The notes below the pieces were generated by a model, which ran no database searches, was not told the DNA's origin, and worked only from the letters and a program-made list of their open reading frames with translations. A stretch of DNA of 64,000 nucleotides. Origin: an uncultured Lachnospiraceae bacterium (GTDB taxonomy: Bacteria > Bacillota > Clostridia > Lachnospirales > Lachnospiraceae). The stretch covers positions 18,130 to 82,129 of the forward strand of contig CAJUFL010000010.1 of the NCBI GenBank assembly GCA_910585605.1. Direction: 5' to 3'. Shown here piece by piece: positions 52,189 through 61,010 of the stretch. Within the stretch, counting starts at the first letter, position 1, and every line of letters starts with the position of its first letter. A program made the translations under genes and the position numbers.

Positions 52189-53382
52189 ATGGCAAAATTA
52201 GAAAAAAGAAGAGAGGCAGATTTTACTAAGAAAGAAATGATAGAATTAAGCGGTTGTTCCTCGGCACAGGATTTTGATTATAAGATGAAAAACATATCAA
52301 AGTATTATGATATAGATTTAAATTTATTAAAAATAGATAGTGAAATTAAAGGAGGAGAAAGTTTTTATCCTGCTGAATGTGGAGAACTTATAGCACTTTT
52401 AGTAAGATGCTTTAGAGAGAATCCTGGTGCTAGGACAGGAGCTACTGCACCAGATAGAACCACAGCTTCAGATGTGAAAGAATACTATACATTGTTATGT
52501 GATGAAGTAGAAAAACTGTCACCTGAGATAAAAGATATGGTATATATGTTGCCTAGTCATTTTACAACTAAACGTGTAACTGTCTGGACAGATAGAGTGG
52601 TTACAACGCTTGTTCAATTTATGCTTCATTATATTAAGGAAATAAATGAGGATATGGGAGCCTTGCTTCAAAGAATATCCGTAGATGTTGATAAATACAA
52701 CTACAATATGTTTTTTAATCAGTATTTTGTAAAAATGGCGCAGACAGGAAATATATATCCAGACTCAGAATTATCAGATTTAATCAATATAATATGTAAT
52801 CAAAGCATGGAGATAGATGAAGACGATTATGAGAAGAAACTAATGATGCAGAATTGCAGTTTGGATAGGGCGATTGCTGCTCTGATAAAAAAATTGTTGA
52901 ACGATGTATCAGATTATAAAGATAATATGAAATTTGAAGATACTCAGATATCGAGAGAAGATTATTATAAAGAATATATCAGTCGGTACTCTTCAGTTGG
53001 AAGGGTAATGCAGAACAGAGAGACTCTCAAAAGATATGTTAATGGTGCACTGGGGTGGAAGAATTGTGAACAAAGAGTTTTAGACGGTGATAGAGTTGAT
53101 CCAAGAGCTATCTCAACGGAAGAAGAAATAGATAAAATAGAAAAGCTGATTGATGAAATGGAATATAATATAAAGAATGCCAAGGAAAGGCTTGCTGAAT
53201 TAAAAGCTATGAATATGAATGAAAGAGAGGAAGAGGATAGTATCCATCTTCAGATGATAGATAGGATTAACGAGGAATATGTGAAGCATTGTTCAATAAA
53301 CCGCTCAGATTCTTGTAATCTTGAAAAAATAGTTGATAAATTTGTTGGCAGGGTGCTTTGGGAATTTTTAGACAAAAAATAA
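52189..53382 (+). CDS. Unknown 397-residue protein
   Basis: ATG 52189 lies 8 nt after GGAGGT; ATG 52174 overlaps that site. N-terminal about 60 residues look like a helix-turn-helix or DNA-binding-like unit (FTKKEMIELSGCSSAQDFDYKM; shown in part: MIELSGCSSAQDF). Residues about 320-350 form a coiled coil. No catalytic motif. It may be linked to the STAND gene but the structured gap argues for independent control. Confidence 0.55.
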   Translation: MAKLEKRREADFTKKEMIELSGCSSAQDFDYKMKNISKYYDIDLNLLKIDSEIKGGESFYPAECGELIALLVRCFRENPGARTGATAPDRTTASDVKEYYTLLCDEVEKLSPEIKDMVYMLPSHFTTKRVTVWTDRVVTTLVQFMLHYIKEINEDMGALLQRISVDVDKYNYNMFFNQYFVKMAQTGNIYPDSELSDLINIICNQSMEIDEDDYEKKLMMQNCSLDRAIAALIKKLLNDVSDYKDNMKFEDTQISREDYYKEYISRYSSVGRVMQNRETLKRYVNGALGWKNCEQRVLDGDRVDPRAISTEEEIDKIEKLIDEMEYNIKNAKERLAELKAMNMNEREEEDSIHLQMIDRINEEYVKHCSINRSDSCNLEKIVDKFVGRVLWEFLDKK

Positions 53383-53402
53383 AAAAAGAGTTTTGACTAA
53401 AG

Positions 53403-53429
53403 TTTACAATGCTTGCAAGCTGATATAAT
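53403..53429 (+). promoter_or_regulatory. Promoter with palindromic site
   Basis: TTTACA (53403-53408), 15-nt spacer, perfect TATAAT (53424-53429). The spacer contains the 10-bp palindrome GCTTGCAAGC (53411-53420), a likely repressor site. Spacer length is short, so activation or weak basal activity is possible. Confidence 0.6.
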
Positions 53430-53463
53430 CATATTAACATAAAAAACGGAGGTGAGTACAGTT

Positions 53464-53667
53464 ATGTCAAACCTAAAAAAGATACGAACCCCTGCGGGAA
53501 TATGTATAGGTACACATATTGCAATTAATGGAAAAAGAGGGATTCATATTGAACAGCATGGAAAAAAGGATGACCTATTGCCAGAACAGATTGTAGAATT
53601 TATAACGGGACGCCCAGTGGAACGAATCATCTTTGCAGATGTTAAACGTGTAGAGAATATGATATAG
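53464..53667 (+). CDS. Small basic protein, unknown
   Basis: 67 residues from ATG 53464 (GGAGGTGA upstream; GTG 53452 overlaps it). Basic, beta-rich start (RTPAGICIGTHIAINGKRGIHIEQHG). Family not recognised. Preceded by a promoter with a palindrome, so it may be autoregulated or controlled by a nearby XRE protein. Confidence 0.5.
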   Translation: MSNLKKIRTPAGICIGTHIAINGKRGIHIEQHGKKDDLLPEQIVEFITGRPVERIIFADVKRVENMI

Positions 53668-53770
53668 ACAAAATAGACTGAAAATTATAATCTGACTGTT
53701 GGAACTTTCGTGGAAACGAATTGGAGATAACGGTTGCTGTCTCTTGAGTTTTGCAGGACAATATACTAGC

Positions 53771-53837
53771 AAAGCCGGAACAGGTTGGAATGATGTATAA
53801 ATTGTTTTTGGAATCATTCCTCTTGTTTCGGCTTTTT
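53771..53837 (+). terminator. Long-stem intrinsic terminator
   Basis: 53771-53794 pairs with 53813-53835 over about 22 bp (AAAGCCG...GGAATGAT with ATCATTCC...CGGCTTT), with two G-U pairs and a small bulge, followed by TT. Confidence 0.75.
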
Positions 53838-54128
53838 ATATAGAAACAGATTATCACGGTTAATGAATTGAATATTGAAATTATGAAGTCAGGACGATTC
53901 GGTGATAATTTGGAACGCAAGTATAAAGAGAAGAAAATGATGGGTTATATGGTCAAATGCTTACAGTCATATTAATACACCACGAGAGCATTTAAGCTTT
54001 ATTAGGTAATGATTTATTATTTAAACATATGTACAAGGTTGTTCCCTGAATCGGCATCTTTGCATCTATCAGAGACGCTGCTTGAGGAAACAATACAACA
54101 TATTCCTCTGTAACCTTTAACCAAGGAT

Positions 54129-54174
54129 TGCGACAGTCAGTCGCATTTACCGGTAAATGGCGTTTAGCTAACGC
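54129..54174. repeat. Three adjacent inverted repeats upstream of mazF-like gene
   Basis: TGCGAC/GTCGCA (54129-54134, 54140-54145), the 14-bp palindrome ATTTACC/GGTAAAT (54145-54158), and GCGTT/AACGC (54160-54164, 54170-54174). They lie 38 nt before the toxin start. Confidence 0.65.
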
Positions 54175-54211
54175 TAATCCTTTCATTTAATTATGAAAGG
54201 AGCGTAACACT

Positions 54212-54589
54212 ATGTATGATTTACGTAGAGGCCAGCTCTGGCTAGCAGATTTAGGTACTATCAACGGAAAAGATGATCACATTAAGAGAGGTATACGTCC
54301 TGTGGTCATCGTATCCAACGACAGGGCAAATGAGAACAGTCCTGTGATTCATGTTGTCCCTGTGACGACCAAGGTGAGAAGACGCAGTTATCTTCCTACT
54401 CATGTATTTCTCAATGGTTTTTACACACCCGGCTTGCATAGCCATAGCGCAGCAACGTGTGAGCAGGTGCAAGCTATTAACACTACGGATCTAATCGAGT
54501 ATATCGGGAAACTCAGCAGAACGCAGATGTTAAGGATATCTCTTGCGCTTGCAATACAGTTTGCTATCGGAGCGGAAGGAGAGGTGTGA
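54212..54589 (+). CDS. MazF/PemK-like endoribonuclease toxin
   Basis: 125 residues with the PemK/MazF fold pattern: LRRGQLWLADLG, RGIRPVVIVSND, HVVPVTTK, and the later EQVQAINTTDL. MazF-type toxins cleave mRNA. AAAGGAG site upstream. The next gene, encoding an XRE protein, begins in its stop codon region and is a candidate antitoxin or regulator. A second MazF-like gene follows at 55298. Confidence 0.9.
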   Translation: MYDLRRGQLWLADLGTINGKDDHIKRGIRPVVIVSNDRANENSPVIHVVPVTTKVRRRSYLPTHVFLNGFYTPGLHSHSAATCEQVQAINTTDLIEYIGKLSRTQMLRISLALAIQFAIGAEGEV

Positions 54590-54924
54590 TGACTATGGAT
54601 ATGAATGTAGGACATAATTTGCGAAAAATCCGTGAGAGCCTCGGCTTGGACATTGTTGATGTCAGCATTGAGACGGGTTATAGTGAATCACATCTCGCAC
54701 AGCTTGAAAGAGATAAGAGAAGACCAAGCTTCGATTGTATGATGGATTTGATGAGCTATTATGGTTGCGAACCAAATGAGATATTCGGTGTTGAATCAGG
54801 TGGTTCAGATATGAGTAAGGACAAGTCTTATGAAGACAGACTCGATAAGCTTTCTTTCAAGGATAAGAAAAAAGCTATTAAGACGATAGAAGCACTTTTA
54901 CAGGCATTCGAGGAGGTGGACTGA
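54589..54924 (+). CDS. XRE regulator, candidate antitoxin
   Basis: 111 residues; ATG 54589 follows GGAGAGG at 4 nt, with ATG 54595 as alternative. One helix-turn-helix (about residues 8-60: NLRKIRESLGLDIVDVSIETG, SESHLAQLERDKRRP) and a C-terminal helical tail with lysines. Overlaps the toxin gene by one base. XRE proteins often repress the toxin operon. Confidence 0.85.
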   Translation: MTMDMNVGHNLRKIRESLGLDIVDVSIETGYSESHLAQLERDKRRPSFDCMMDLMSYYGCEPNEIFGVESGGSDMSKDKSYEDRLDKLSFKDKKKAIKTIEALLQAFEEVD

Positions 54925-54925
54925 T

Positions 54926-55294
54926 ATGGCAAAGAGAAGAGAAAGACCTATAAATGTAATCGCCTATCTATCCACGGATGGCAATATGTACTCAGCCCTG
55001 GGTAAGGAGAAGAAGCAGCTTAGGTACATAAAGGAGTATGCCAATGCGCACAACATCCATATTGTGAGGACTATGAATCGGGACATAGCTGCTAACAGAG
55101 ATGTATTGAAGCATTTTAATACTATGGCGAGTCTGATTGCTAATGGACATGCAGATGGTGTTATTGTTGTAAATACTGAGGCTATATCTGTGTCTATGGC
55201 AGATGCATATTATAAAGTTGGGGTAATAGCCGAGGTTGGGGGTACATTTATCAGTGTTGATGAAGGCAGACTGGCACTTAGAAGGGAGGCGTAG
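54926..55294 (+). CDS. Degenerate resolvase-like protein without catalytic arginines
   Basis: 122 residues, AGGAGGT site. It looks like the N-terminal domain of a serine recombinase: AYLSTDG at 13-19 in the place of YxRVST, then a central HADGVIVVNTEAISVSMADAY. The R of YxRVS and the RLSR motif are missing, so recombination activity is unlikely. It is placed between an XRE gene and a MazF-like gene. A regulatory or antitoxin-like role is possible but unproven. Confidence 0.55.
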   Translation: MAKRRERPINVIAYLSTDGNMYSALGKEKKQLRYIKEYANAHNIHIVRTMNRDIAANRDVLKHFNTMASLIANGHADGVIVVNTEAISVSMADAYYKVGVIAEVGGTFISVDEGRLALRREA

Positions 55295-55297
55295 ACT

Positions 55298-55708
55298 ATG
55301 GCAAAGAGTAACAGTGTATTCAAACGTGGAGATATAGTGTACGCTTCGTTGGGAAACTATCCGGGTTCATGTAAGCAGTCTGGTGAGAGACCTTGTCTTG
55401 TGGTCAGTAGTAACCGCAATAACATTGTATCTCCGATTATAACTGTATGCCCTATAACAACAAGGCTCAGGAGAAATCCGATGCATATTTCCATCGGTAA
55501 GGATAATGTCCAAGGGTATTTCCTCAAGGACTCTGAGATTATGGTGGAGCAGATAACTATTCTGGACAAAAAGAGTATTATTTCCAAATATGGCTATGTG
55601 AAACCTGAATTTATGACAGAGGTGGATGAGATTCTTTATAAGCATCTTGGGCTTGCTGCTCCTTTAGAACACGATCAGGAGGATGATAAGGCAGGTGATC
55701 CATCATGA
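55298..55708 (+). CDS. Second MazF/PemK-like toxin
   Basis: 136 residues, GGGAGGC site. Pattern: FKRGDIVYASLG, GERPCLVVSSN, SPIITVCPITTR, IMVEQITILDKKSI. Only distantly similar to the toxin at 54212, so not a recent duplication. A 65-residue gene overlaps its end and is a candidate antitoxin. Confidence 0.9.
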   Translation: MAKSNSVFKRGDIVYASLGNYPGSCKQSGERPCLVVSSNRNNIVSPIITVCPITTRLRRNPMHISIGKDNVQGYFLKDSEIMVEQITILDKKSIISKYGYVKPEFMTEVDEILYKHLGLAAPLEHDQEDDKAGDPS

Positions 55709-55902
55709 CAGATATTGAGAAAGAAATGCTTGAACAGTGTGGTGGTGACACTGTAGCCTATCATAATATGATTGCTTTTGGAAATTTCCTCTGTGAAATG
55801 ATAAATAAGTATGGAGATAAGATTCTGGAGGATATTGAAAAAGAAGAAAAGGAACAGTCAAAAGAATCGGGGGAGAGAAAAGAAGAACCTCACAGCAGAT
55901 AG
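55705..55902 (+). CDS. Small acidic protein, candidate antitoxin
   Basis: 65 residues, ATG overlapping the toxin stop (ATGA). Very acidic and lysine/glutamate-rich C-terminal helix. Overlap with a MazF-like gene suggests an antitoxin, although antitoxins usually come first. Confidence 0.5.
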   Translation: MTDIEKEMLEQCGGDTVAYHNMIAFGNFLCEMINKYGDKILEDIEKEEKEQSKESGERKEEPHSR

Positions 55903-55976
55903 GCAGCAGATTTGGACTGGTAAGAGTTTGATATTGTCAATATTGGTTGACACTTTTTTTACAAGGATATGAATGC

Positions 55977-56885
55977 CTAAGCTGCAATCCCCAGAGATTC
56001 ATAATATCTCTGTCGTTTAACCATAGGAGGAAGTCCCTCATTGGCTGAGCATATCCTTCTATTATTCCAGTAACTGATGAAGTATCTCCAGATGAGTGTC
56101 TTTAGTTCCTCGATGGTCATTTCTTCCGTATTATGACGGTCATAGAGGAGTTCCTCCTTCATCCTCGCCCACATGCTCTCGCATCGGGCATTGTCATGGC
56201 AGCGTCCCCCTGCACTGTTCATGCTCTGGCGGATGCCATATTTGGCAGATGCTTTCCGGTATGCTTCGCTGGTGTACTGCGTTCCACGGTCAGAATGGAC
56301 AATGGCTCCCCTGAGCGCCGGATACGAGTGGACGGCGTTGTCAAGGGTTCGTTCACATAATACCGCTTTCATATTTGTATCCATTGCCAGCCCGAGGACT
56401 GCAGCATCATAGCAGTCAAATATGGCAGATACATAAAGTTTTCCGTCTTTTGCCTTGATTTCGGTTATGTCCGTGACGCATTTTTTCAGTGGCTCTGCCG
56501 ATGTGAAATCCCGTTTCAGCAGGTCATCCGATTTGCGTGCTTCACGGTCAGCTTTGGTAATTCCGTTCGGTTTGCGTTTTGGGCGGTGGCTGAGTCCGAT
56601 TTCCTTCATGATACGGTAAACGGTTCGTTCGCCGGGAATGTGGACTCCTTCCGGCTGTTTCAGAAGAAGTGCCTGATACATACGGATTCTGCCATAGGCA
56701 TCGTTGCATTCATCCTCTGAGGCGATTGCCCGCATGGCATCCGCTAAATCCTGATATTTCCATGGGTGGTCTTTGCCTGCCAGATATTTATAAAAACCCT
56801 GCCTTGTTACTTTTAACATCCGGCAGTAAAAAGAAATCTTCCCCTTGATAACGCCGTCCTCAGTTTTTATAGCAATGAACATCAT
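55977..56885 (-). CDS. IS3-family transposase OrfB (DDE domain)
   Basis: 302 residues. HTH_21-like N-terminal part (MRIYQALL-type region near residues 65-80), then the rve integrase core: D in VTDITEIK, D in VHSDRGTQYTS, and E in ARCESMWARMKEE. It overlaps the end of orfA by 4 nt (ATGA). IS3 elements usually make a fused OrfAB by frameshift; here the overlap could allow coupled translation instead. Confidence 0.93.
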   Translation of the reverse strand: MMFIAIKTEDGVIKGKISFYCRMLKVTRQGFYKYLAGKDHPWKYQDLADAMRAIASEDECNDAYGRIRMYQALLLKQPEGVHIPGERTVYRIMKEIGLSHRPKRKPNGITKADREARKSDDLLKRDFTSAEPLKKCVTDITEIKAKDGKLYVSAIFDCYDAAVLGLAMDTNMKAVLCERTLDNAVHSYPALRGAIVHSDRGTQYTSEAYRKASAKYGIRQSMNSAGGRCHDNARCESMWARMKEELLYDRHNTEEMTIEELKTLIWRYFISYWNNRRICSANEGLPPMVKRQRYYESLGIAA

Positions 56886-57223
56886 TCTCTGCCTTTTACA
56901 GACTTCCGACGGCTGGCGGCGAAAAAAGCGCTTGCTTCCTCCAGAAATTCATTTTCCTCTTTCAGACGGCGGATTTCTTTTTCCTGCTCCCTGACCTGTC
57001 TGCGTAGAACTGACAGCTCCTCTGCGAGAGTCATGGCTGTCTGGGGCGTATGTGAACCAGGGCCGGCATCCAGCCGTCCCTCCCTGGCTGCTTTTGTCCA
57101 TGCGTACATGGTATTTTCGGGAATTCCTAATTCAGCAGCCGCTTTTGCACCGCCGATTTCTTTTGCCAGTTTTACGGCCTGGATTTTGAAATCCATGTCA
57201 TATTTCCTTTGTTTTTTTGCCAT
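56882..57223 (-). CDS. IS3-family OrfA
   Basis: 113 residues: helix-turn-helix (KIQAVKLAKEIGGAKAAAELGI; shown in part: GGAKAAAELGIPENTMYAW) and a C-terminal leucine-rich coiled coil (LRRQVREQEKEIRRLKEENEFL). DNA-binding subunit of the transposase. AAGGAGG precedes the start. Confidence 0.92.
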   Translation of the reverse strand: MAKKQRKYDMDFKIQAVKLAKEIGGAKAAAELGIPENTMYAWTKAAREGRLDAGPGSHTPQTAMTLAEELSVLRRQVREQEKEIRRLKEENEFLEEASAFFAASRRKSVKGRE

Positions 57224-57342
57224 TGTAGTTGCCTCCTTATTTCTCTTTGATTATACATCAAATTCTTGAGTATAAGATGTCAACTAAAATGATACAACAT
57301 CAGTTTTTTCTCTTATCAGTCCATTTCCTCTTGCAATTATTA

Positions 57343-57370
57343 TTGATTCATGATATAGTTGTATTATAAT
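57343..57370 (+). promoter_or_regulatory. Promoter of the serine recombinase genes
   Basis: TTGATT (57343-57348), 16-nt spacer, TATAAT (57365-57370), 46 nt before the TTG start. Confidence 0.7.
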
Positions 57371-57416
57371 AGATATACGATAAAAAACAGGTCAACAAAT
57401 AAAAAGAGGTGGTCGC

Positions 57417-59297
57417 TTGAAAAAGAAATGCTATATTTATACCAGAGTTTCGACTGCCATTCAGGTTGAGGGCTATAGTTTGGAGGCACAGAAGGCTGAA
57501 CTTCACAGATATGCAAGTTATAATGATTTGGATATCGTCGGTGAATACTGTGATGCTGGAATATCGGGAGGAAGCATCAGAGGTAGACATGACTTTCAGC
57601 GAATGATGGATGATGTAATCAACGAGAAGGATTCAGTATCGTATGTATTAGTCTTTAAATTGTCGAGATTTGGTAGAAATGCAGCAGATGTGCTGAAATC
57701 AGTACAACTGTTGCAGGATTATGAAGTAGATCTGGTCAGTGTCAATGATGGGATAGACAGCTCGACTTCGGGAGGAAGGCTGATGTTATCCATATTGTCG
57801 GCAGTGGCAGAGATGGAGAAGGAGAATATCACTGTACAGTTTAGTGCAGGCAAGTTGCATAAGTTTAAGAAAGGGGGTTGGGCAGGTGGTGCTGTTCCTT
57901 ATGGGTATAGAAATGAAAACGGGACACTATACATTATTAAGGAAGAGGCAGAGATAGTAAAAAAGATATTTGAAATGTATGATAAGCAGGGCATTGGAGT
58001 AGCTACGATAGTGAATTGGCTAAATGATAACGGATATAGAACCCGTCGGGATAAGCCTTTTAGAAGAGATACTGTTGTATCTGTCATAAGTAATCCGATC
58101 TATTGTGGTGATATGTACTATAACCGCAGGACAAATATCAAAAATGCTAAGCCAAAAGAAGTGATATACGCAAAGGGGATTCACGAACCTATTGTATCAG
58201 AAGATTTATTCTATCGGGTAAAGGATAAATATGACGATAAGAGCAAGGTAAAAGACAGGGTTGAAGATGAAGATAGGATCAGTATTTTGTCTGGTCTCCT
58301 TAAATGTCCTTTGTGCGGTGCCGGTTTAATCGCTCATTATAAGAGGAACAAAAGTCCGATAACAGGGGAACAGGTCAAAACTACATATGGTTATGCTTGC
58401 AGAAATCATATGAGAGTAAACGGAAGAACCTGTGAATACGCAAAACAGCTTAATCAAGAAGTGATAGATTCGGCAGTTCTTGAATATGTCATGCGGGTAA
58501 GAGAAATGGCATCATTTACTTCGTTTATGGAAGATCAGCTTTTAAGAGCAGATGATTATGAGAAGATAGAGGCTGAGATTCAATCTCTAAGGAAGCAGTA
58601 TTATCGTGTTGAGAACAAAAAGGACAAGGTGAATAAGGCGATAGATGCCTTAAATGTTCTTGATGATAACTACGATGAAACTTTTGTAGAGCTTTCTGAT
58701 AAAGTAGATGGTCTGTATGATGAACTTGATTTGATTGAAGATAAGATACAGAAAGCAAAACAGTATCGTGAGAACTTAAGAGCTTCTCGTTTTACATTGG
58801 AAAAAGTCAAGTCAACATTAGCGCAGTTTCCAGACATTTACGATAAAATGTCTTGCAATGATAAGCGGGAAATGATGTGCTTACTGATTGAGAGGATTGA
58901 TGTGTTTCCGGAAAGACGGGAAGACGGAAAAATCATCAAATCTATCACATTCCGTTTTCCTATGTACAAGTTGGATAAGCATGGGAATCCGCAAAGAATG
59001 CTTGATCAGACTGTCGGGTATAAAATGCGATGTGACAATATAGGCAGGACGGTTGCAGAGTCAAAAGCTACTTATGCGCAGATCAGGCAATATGTCTGGG
59101 ATATGCATCAGGTAAGGGTCAATAATCTGTATATTGCCCAAACAAAGCGAAAGCATGGCATTATAGAGAGAAAGAACTATAATGTCACAAAAAAGGGCGA
59201 TGGTTTCAGACAACCAAGCTGTCCTCAGTATAAGGAGAAATTCATCATAGAGGCATTGAAGCATTTTAAGATGATTGGAAATGAGGTGAAAGCATAA
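57417..59297 (+). CDS. Large serine recombinase 1
   Basis: 626 residues, TTG start after AAAGAGGTGG. Catalytic domain: YTRVST with Ser12 and Arg10, EYCDAGISG, FKLSRFGRNAADVL. Recombinase domain (about 160-270), zinc ribbon CPLCGAG...C (about 297-345), coiled coil (about 375-470), and an unusual C-terminal unit ending VNNLYIAQTKRKHGI...EALKHF. That unit resembles the C-terminal extension of Lachnospiraceae RlmD-type methyltransferases. Integrates or excises the element, probably with the next protein. Confidence 0.92.
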   Translation: MKKKCYIYTRVSTAIQVEGYSLEAQKAELHRYASYNDLDIVGEYCDAGISGGSIRGRHDFQRMMDDVINEKDSVSYVLVFKLSRFGRNAADVLKSVQLLQDYEVDLVSVNDGIDSSTSGGRLMLSILSAVAEMEKENITVQFSAGKLHKFKKGGWAGGAVPYGYRNENGTLYIIKEEAEIVKKIFEMYDKQGIGVATIVNWLNDNGYRTRRDKPFRRDTVVSVISNPIYCGDMYYNRRTNIKNAKPKEVIYAKGIHEPIVSEDLFYRVKDKYDDKSKVKDRVEDEDRISILSGLLKCPLCGAGLIAHYKRNKSPITGEQVKTTYGYACRNHMRVNGRTCEYAKQLNQEVIDSAVLEYVMRVREMASFTSFMEDQLLRADDYEKIEAEIQSLRKQYYRVENKKDKVNKAIDALNVLDDNYDETFVELSDKVDGLYDELDLIEDKIQKAKQYRENLRASRFTLEKVKSTLAQFPDIYDKMSCNDKREMMCLLIERIDVFPERREDGKIIKSITFRFPMYKLDKHGNPQRMLDQTVGYKMRCDNIGRTVAESKATYAQIRQYVWDMHQVRVNNLYIAQTKRKHGIIERKNYNVTKKGDGFRQPSCPQYKEKFIIEALKHFKMIGNEVKA

Positions 59298-61001
59298 ATG
59301 GCAAAAAAGAAAACACGATGTTATATCTATATTCGTGTATCAACAGAGATGCAGGTTGAGGGATTCAGTCTGGATGCCCAGCGGGATAAACTCATTAAAT
59401 ATGCAGAATATAAGGATTTTGAAATTGTAAGGGAATACTGTGATGCCGGCAAATCGGGTAAAAGTGTTACAGGAAGACCTCAGTTTATGCAAATGATGGG
59501 TGATATTGAAACTGAGCGAGATCCGGATATAGCTTTTGTATTGGTATTCAAGCTCTCAAGATTTGGTAGAAATGCTGCAGATGTCCTCAATTCTTTGCAG
59601 ATATTACAGGATTATGGGGCAAATCTCATCTGTGTAGAGGATGGAATTGATTCGTCAAAGGATTCGGGTAAACTGACGATTACAGTTCTTTCGGCTGTCG
59701 CTGAGATTGAGAGGGAGAATATTCTTGTTCAGACGATGGAAGGCAGAAAACAGAAAGCAAGAGAAGGAAAGTGGAATGGAGGACGACCTCCATACGGATA
59801 TGACCTTGATGTGAAGAATAGCTGCCTTGTAATCAATGAGGAAGAAGCAGAGGTAGTTAGAATCATCTTTGATAAATATATCCATACGGATATGGGAGCA
59901 GAGAGTATCGCAAGTTTTCTGAATGAACACGGATACAAGAAAACCAAGCATTTTCCAAGAGATCTTGACTATTTCGGGACATCAACTATCAAGAGAATTC
60001 TTGATAATCCGATATATAATGGAAAGATGGCTTATGGCAGACATACTATGGAAAAGGTCAAAGGGACGAGAGATCAGTATCGGCGTGTGGATTGTGACGA
60101 TTATATGGTTGTAGATGGTGTTCATGATGCGATCATTGACGATGAAGTATGGAGGTCGGCGAAGTTAAAACATGCTGCGCTAGGACATAAATGGGAAAAA
60201 CGCTACAGCTTAGAGCATGAGCATATCCTGTCAGGTCTTATCAAATGTCCGGTATGTGGAGCGGGAATGACAGGTTCTGTCAGCAGAAGGATAAATAAGC
60301 AGACAGGAGATTACAAGGACGATTTCTATTATAGATGTCACAGCCGAAAGAAGTACGATGGAGAGCATTTCTGCAGTTTCAGAAAGACTTTCAATCAGAA
60401 AAAAGTCGAAGCGGAGATGAAAAATCTGATCTCACTTTTTACATGGGATAAGCAGAGTAAAGAGTTCATATCTCAGATGATGAAAGACAGAGTGGATATC
60501 GAAAGGCTTGAACAGGAAAAAGAACAGCTCATGGCACAGCTGAAGCAGGTCATAGGTTCTAAGAATAAGCTGACAGAGATGCAGGACAATCTTGATGTAA
60601 ATGACAGACACTATAATCGTAAATATGCCGATATGTCAAATCGTCTGGATGATCTGTATGACAAGATTGATGAGATTGAGCAAAGTATTGATAACATAGA
60701 TATAACATTAGAGGAGGCAACAGCACAAAAGGTTTCAGCGAAAGAAATTTATAAGATTCTTGCCAACTTTGATAAGATCTATGATAATATGGAAGATATA
60801 GAGAAGAAGAAATTCTTTCATACTTTGTTAGAACGAGTCGAGGTACACGATACTCGTGAGAAGCAGAGTGACGGTATCATAAAGAAGGTAGTATTCAAAT
60901 TTCCGGTGTTTATTGATGGTCAGTTAGCAGACACCGTAATGTTGACCAAAAAATCTACCGTCGAGACTATTGTACTTTTGTCCCACAAATCCACCAGATA
61001 G
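59298..61001 (+). CDS. Large serine recombinase 2
   Basis: 567 residues, start right after recombinase 1. Same layout: YIRVST with Ser15 and Arg13, FKLSRFGRNAADVL, PPYGY, zinc ribbon CPVCGAG, coiled coil, then a beta-rich region. The last residues, VETIVLLSHK, look like the VETVVLLS motif of RlmD/RumA methyltransferases. Thus the 3' end of this gene appears to overlap the attachment site. Paralogue of the upstream gene, not a recent copy. Confidence 0.92.
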   Translation: MAKKKTRCYIYIRVSTEMQVEGFSLDAQRDKLIKYAEYKDFEIVREYCDAGKSGKSVTGRPQFMQMMGDIETERDPDIAFVLVFKLSRFGRNAADVLNSLQILQDYGANLICVEDGIDSSKDSGKLTITVLSAVAEIERENILVQTMEGRKQKAREGKWNGGRPPYGYDLDVKNSCLVINEEEAEVVRIIFDKYIHTDMGAESIASFLNEHGYKKTKHFPRDLDYFGTSTIKRILDNPIYNGKMAYGRHTMEKVKGTRDQYRRVDCDDYMVVDGVHDAIIDDEVWRSAKLKHAALGHKWEKRYSLEHEHILSGLIKCPVCGAGMTGSVSRRINKQTGDYKDDFYYRCHSRKKYDGEHFCSFRKTFNQKKVEAEMKNLISLFTWDKQSKEFISQMMKDRVDIERLEQEKEQLMAQLKQVIGSKNKLTEMQDNLDVNDRHYNRKYADMSNRLDDLYDKIDEIEQSIDNIDITLEEATAQKVSAKEIYKILANFDKIYDNMEDIEKKKFFHTLLERVEVHDTREKQSDGIIKKVVFKFPVFIDGQLADTVMLTKKSTVETIVLLSHKSTR

Positions 61002-61010
61002 TGTTATTAA
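60960..61010. other. Candidate right attachment site within an rlmD-like 3' end
   Basis: The sequence from 60960 encodes VETIVLLSHK in the recombinase frame and then, shifted by one frame, PPDSVINVKVEFG of the rlmD-like tail. This junction is where a crossover in the host gene would fall. The core bases cannot be fixed without the left end. Confidence 0.5.

Larger units (their letters stand above)
53668..54211. other. 544-bp gap with terminator and hairpins, no supported gene
   Basis: It holds the long terminator hairpin at 53771-53837 and the three small stems at 54129-54174. Otherwise AT-rich sequence without a promoter or ORF with a ribosome binding site. It may contain remnants of an older gene or element. 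Confidence 0.6.
55946..57284 (-). mobile_element. IS3-family insertion sequence
   Basis: Two overlapping minus-strand genes (orfA, orfB) flanked by short inverted ends: GTTGACA at 55946-55952 and its complement TGTCAAC at 57278-57284, with T-rich continuation. Exact ends and a target duplication could not be fixed by eye. Composition is richer in G+C than the neighbours. Likely intact. Confidence 0.85.

Noticed and set aside
53992..54186. 64-codon minus-strand ORF upstream of the first MazF gene
   Set aside because: No ribosome binding site, and its content follows from the inverted repeats there. No family resemblance.
55946..57284. Target site duplication for the IS3 element
   Set aside because: Several possible end points were compared and no matching 3-5 bp direct repeat was found, so none is reported.
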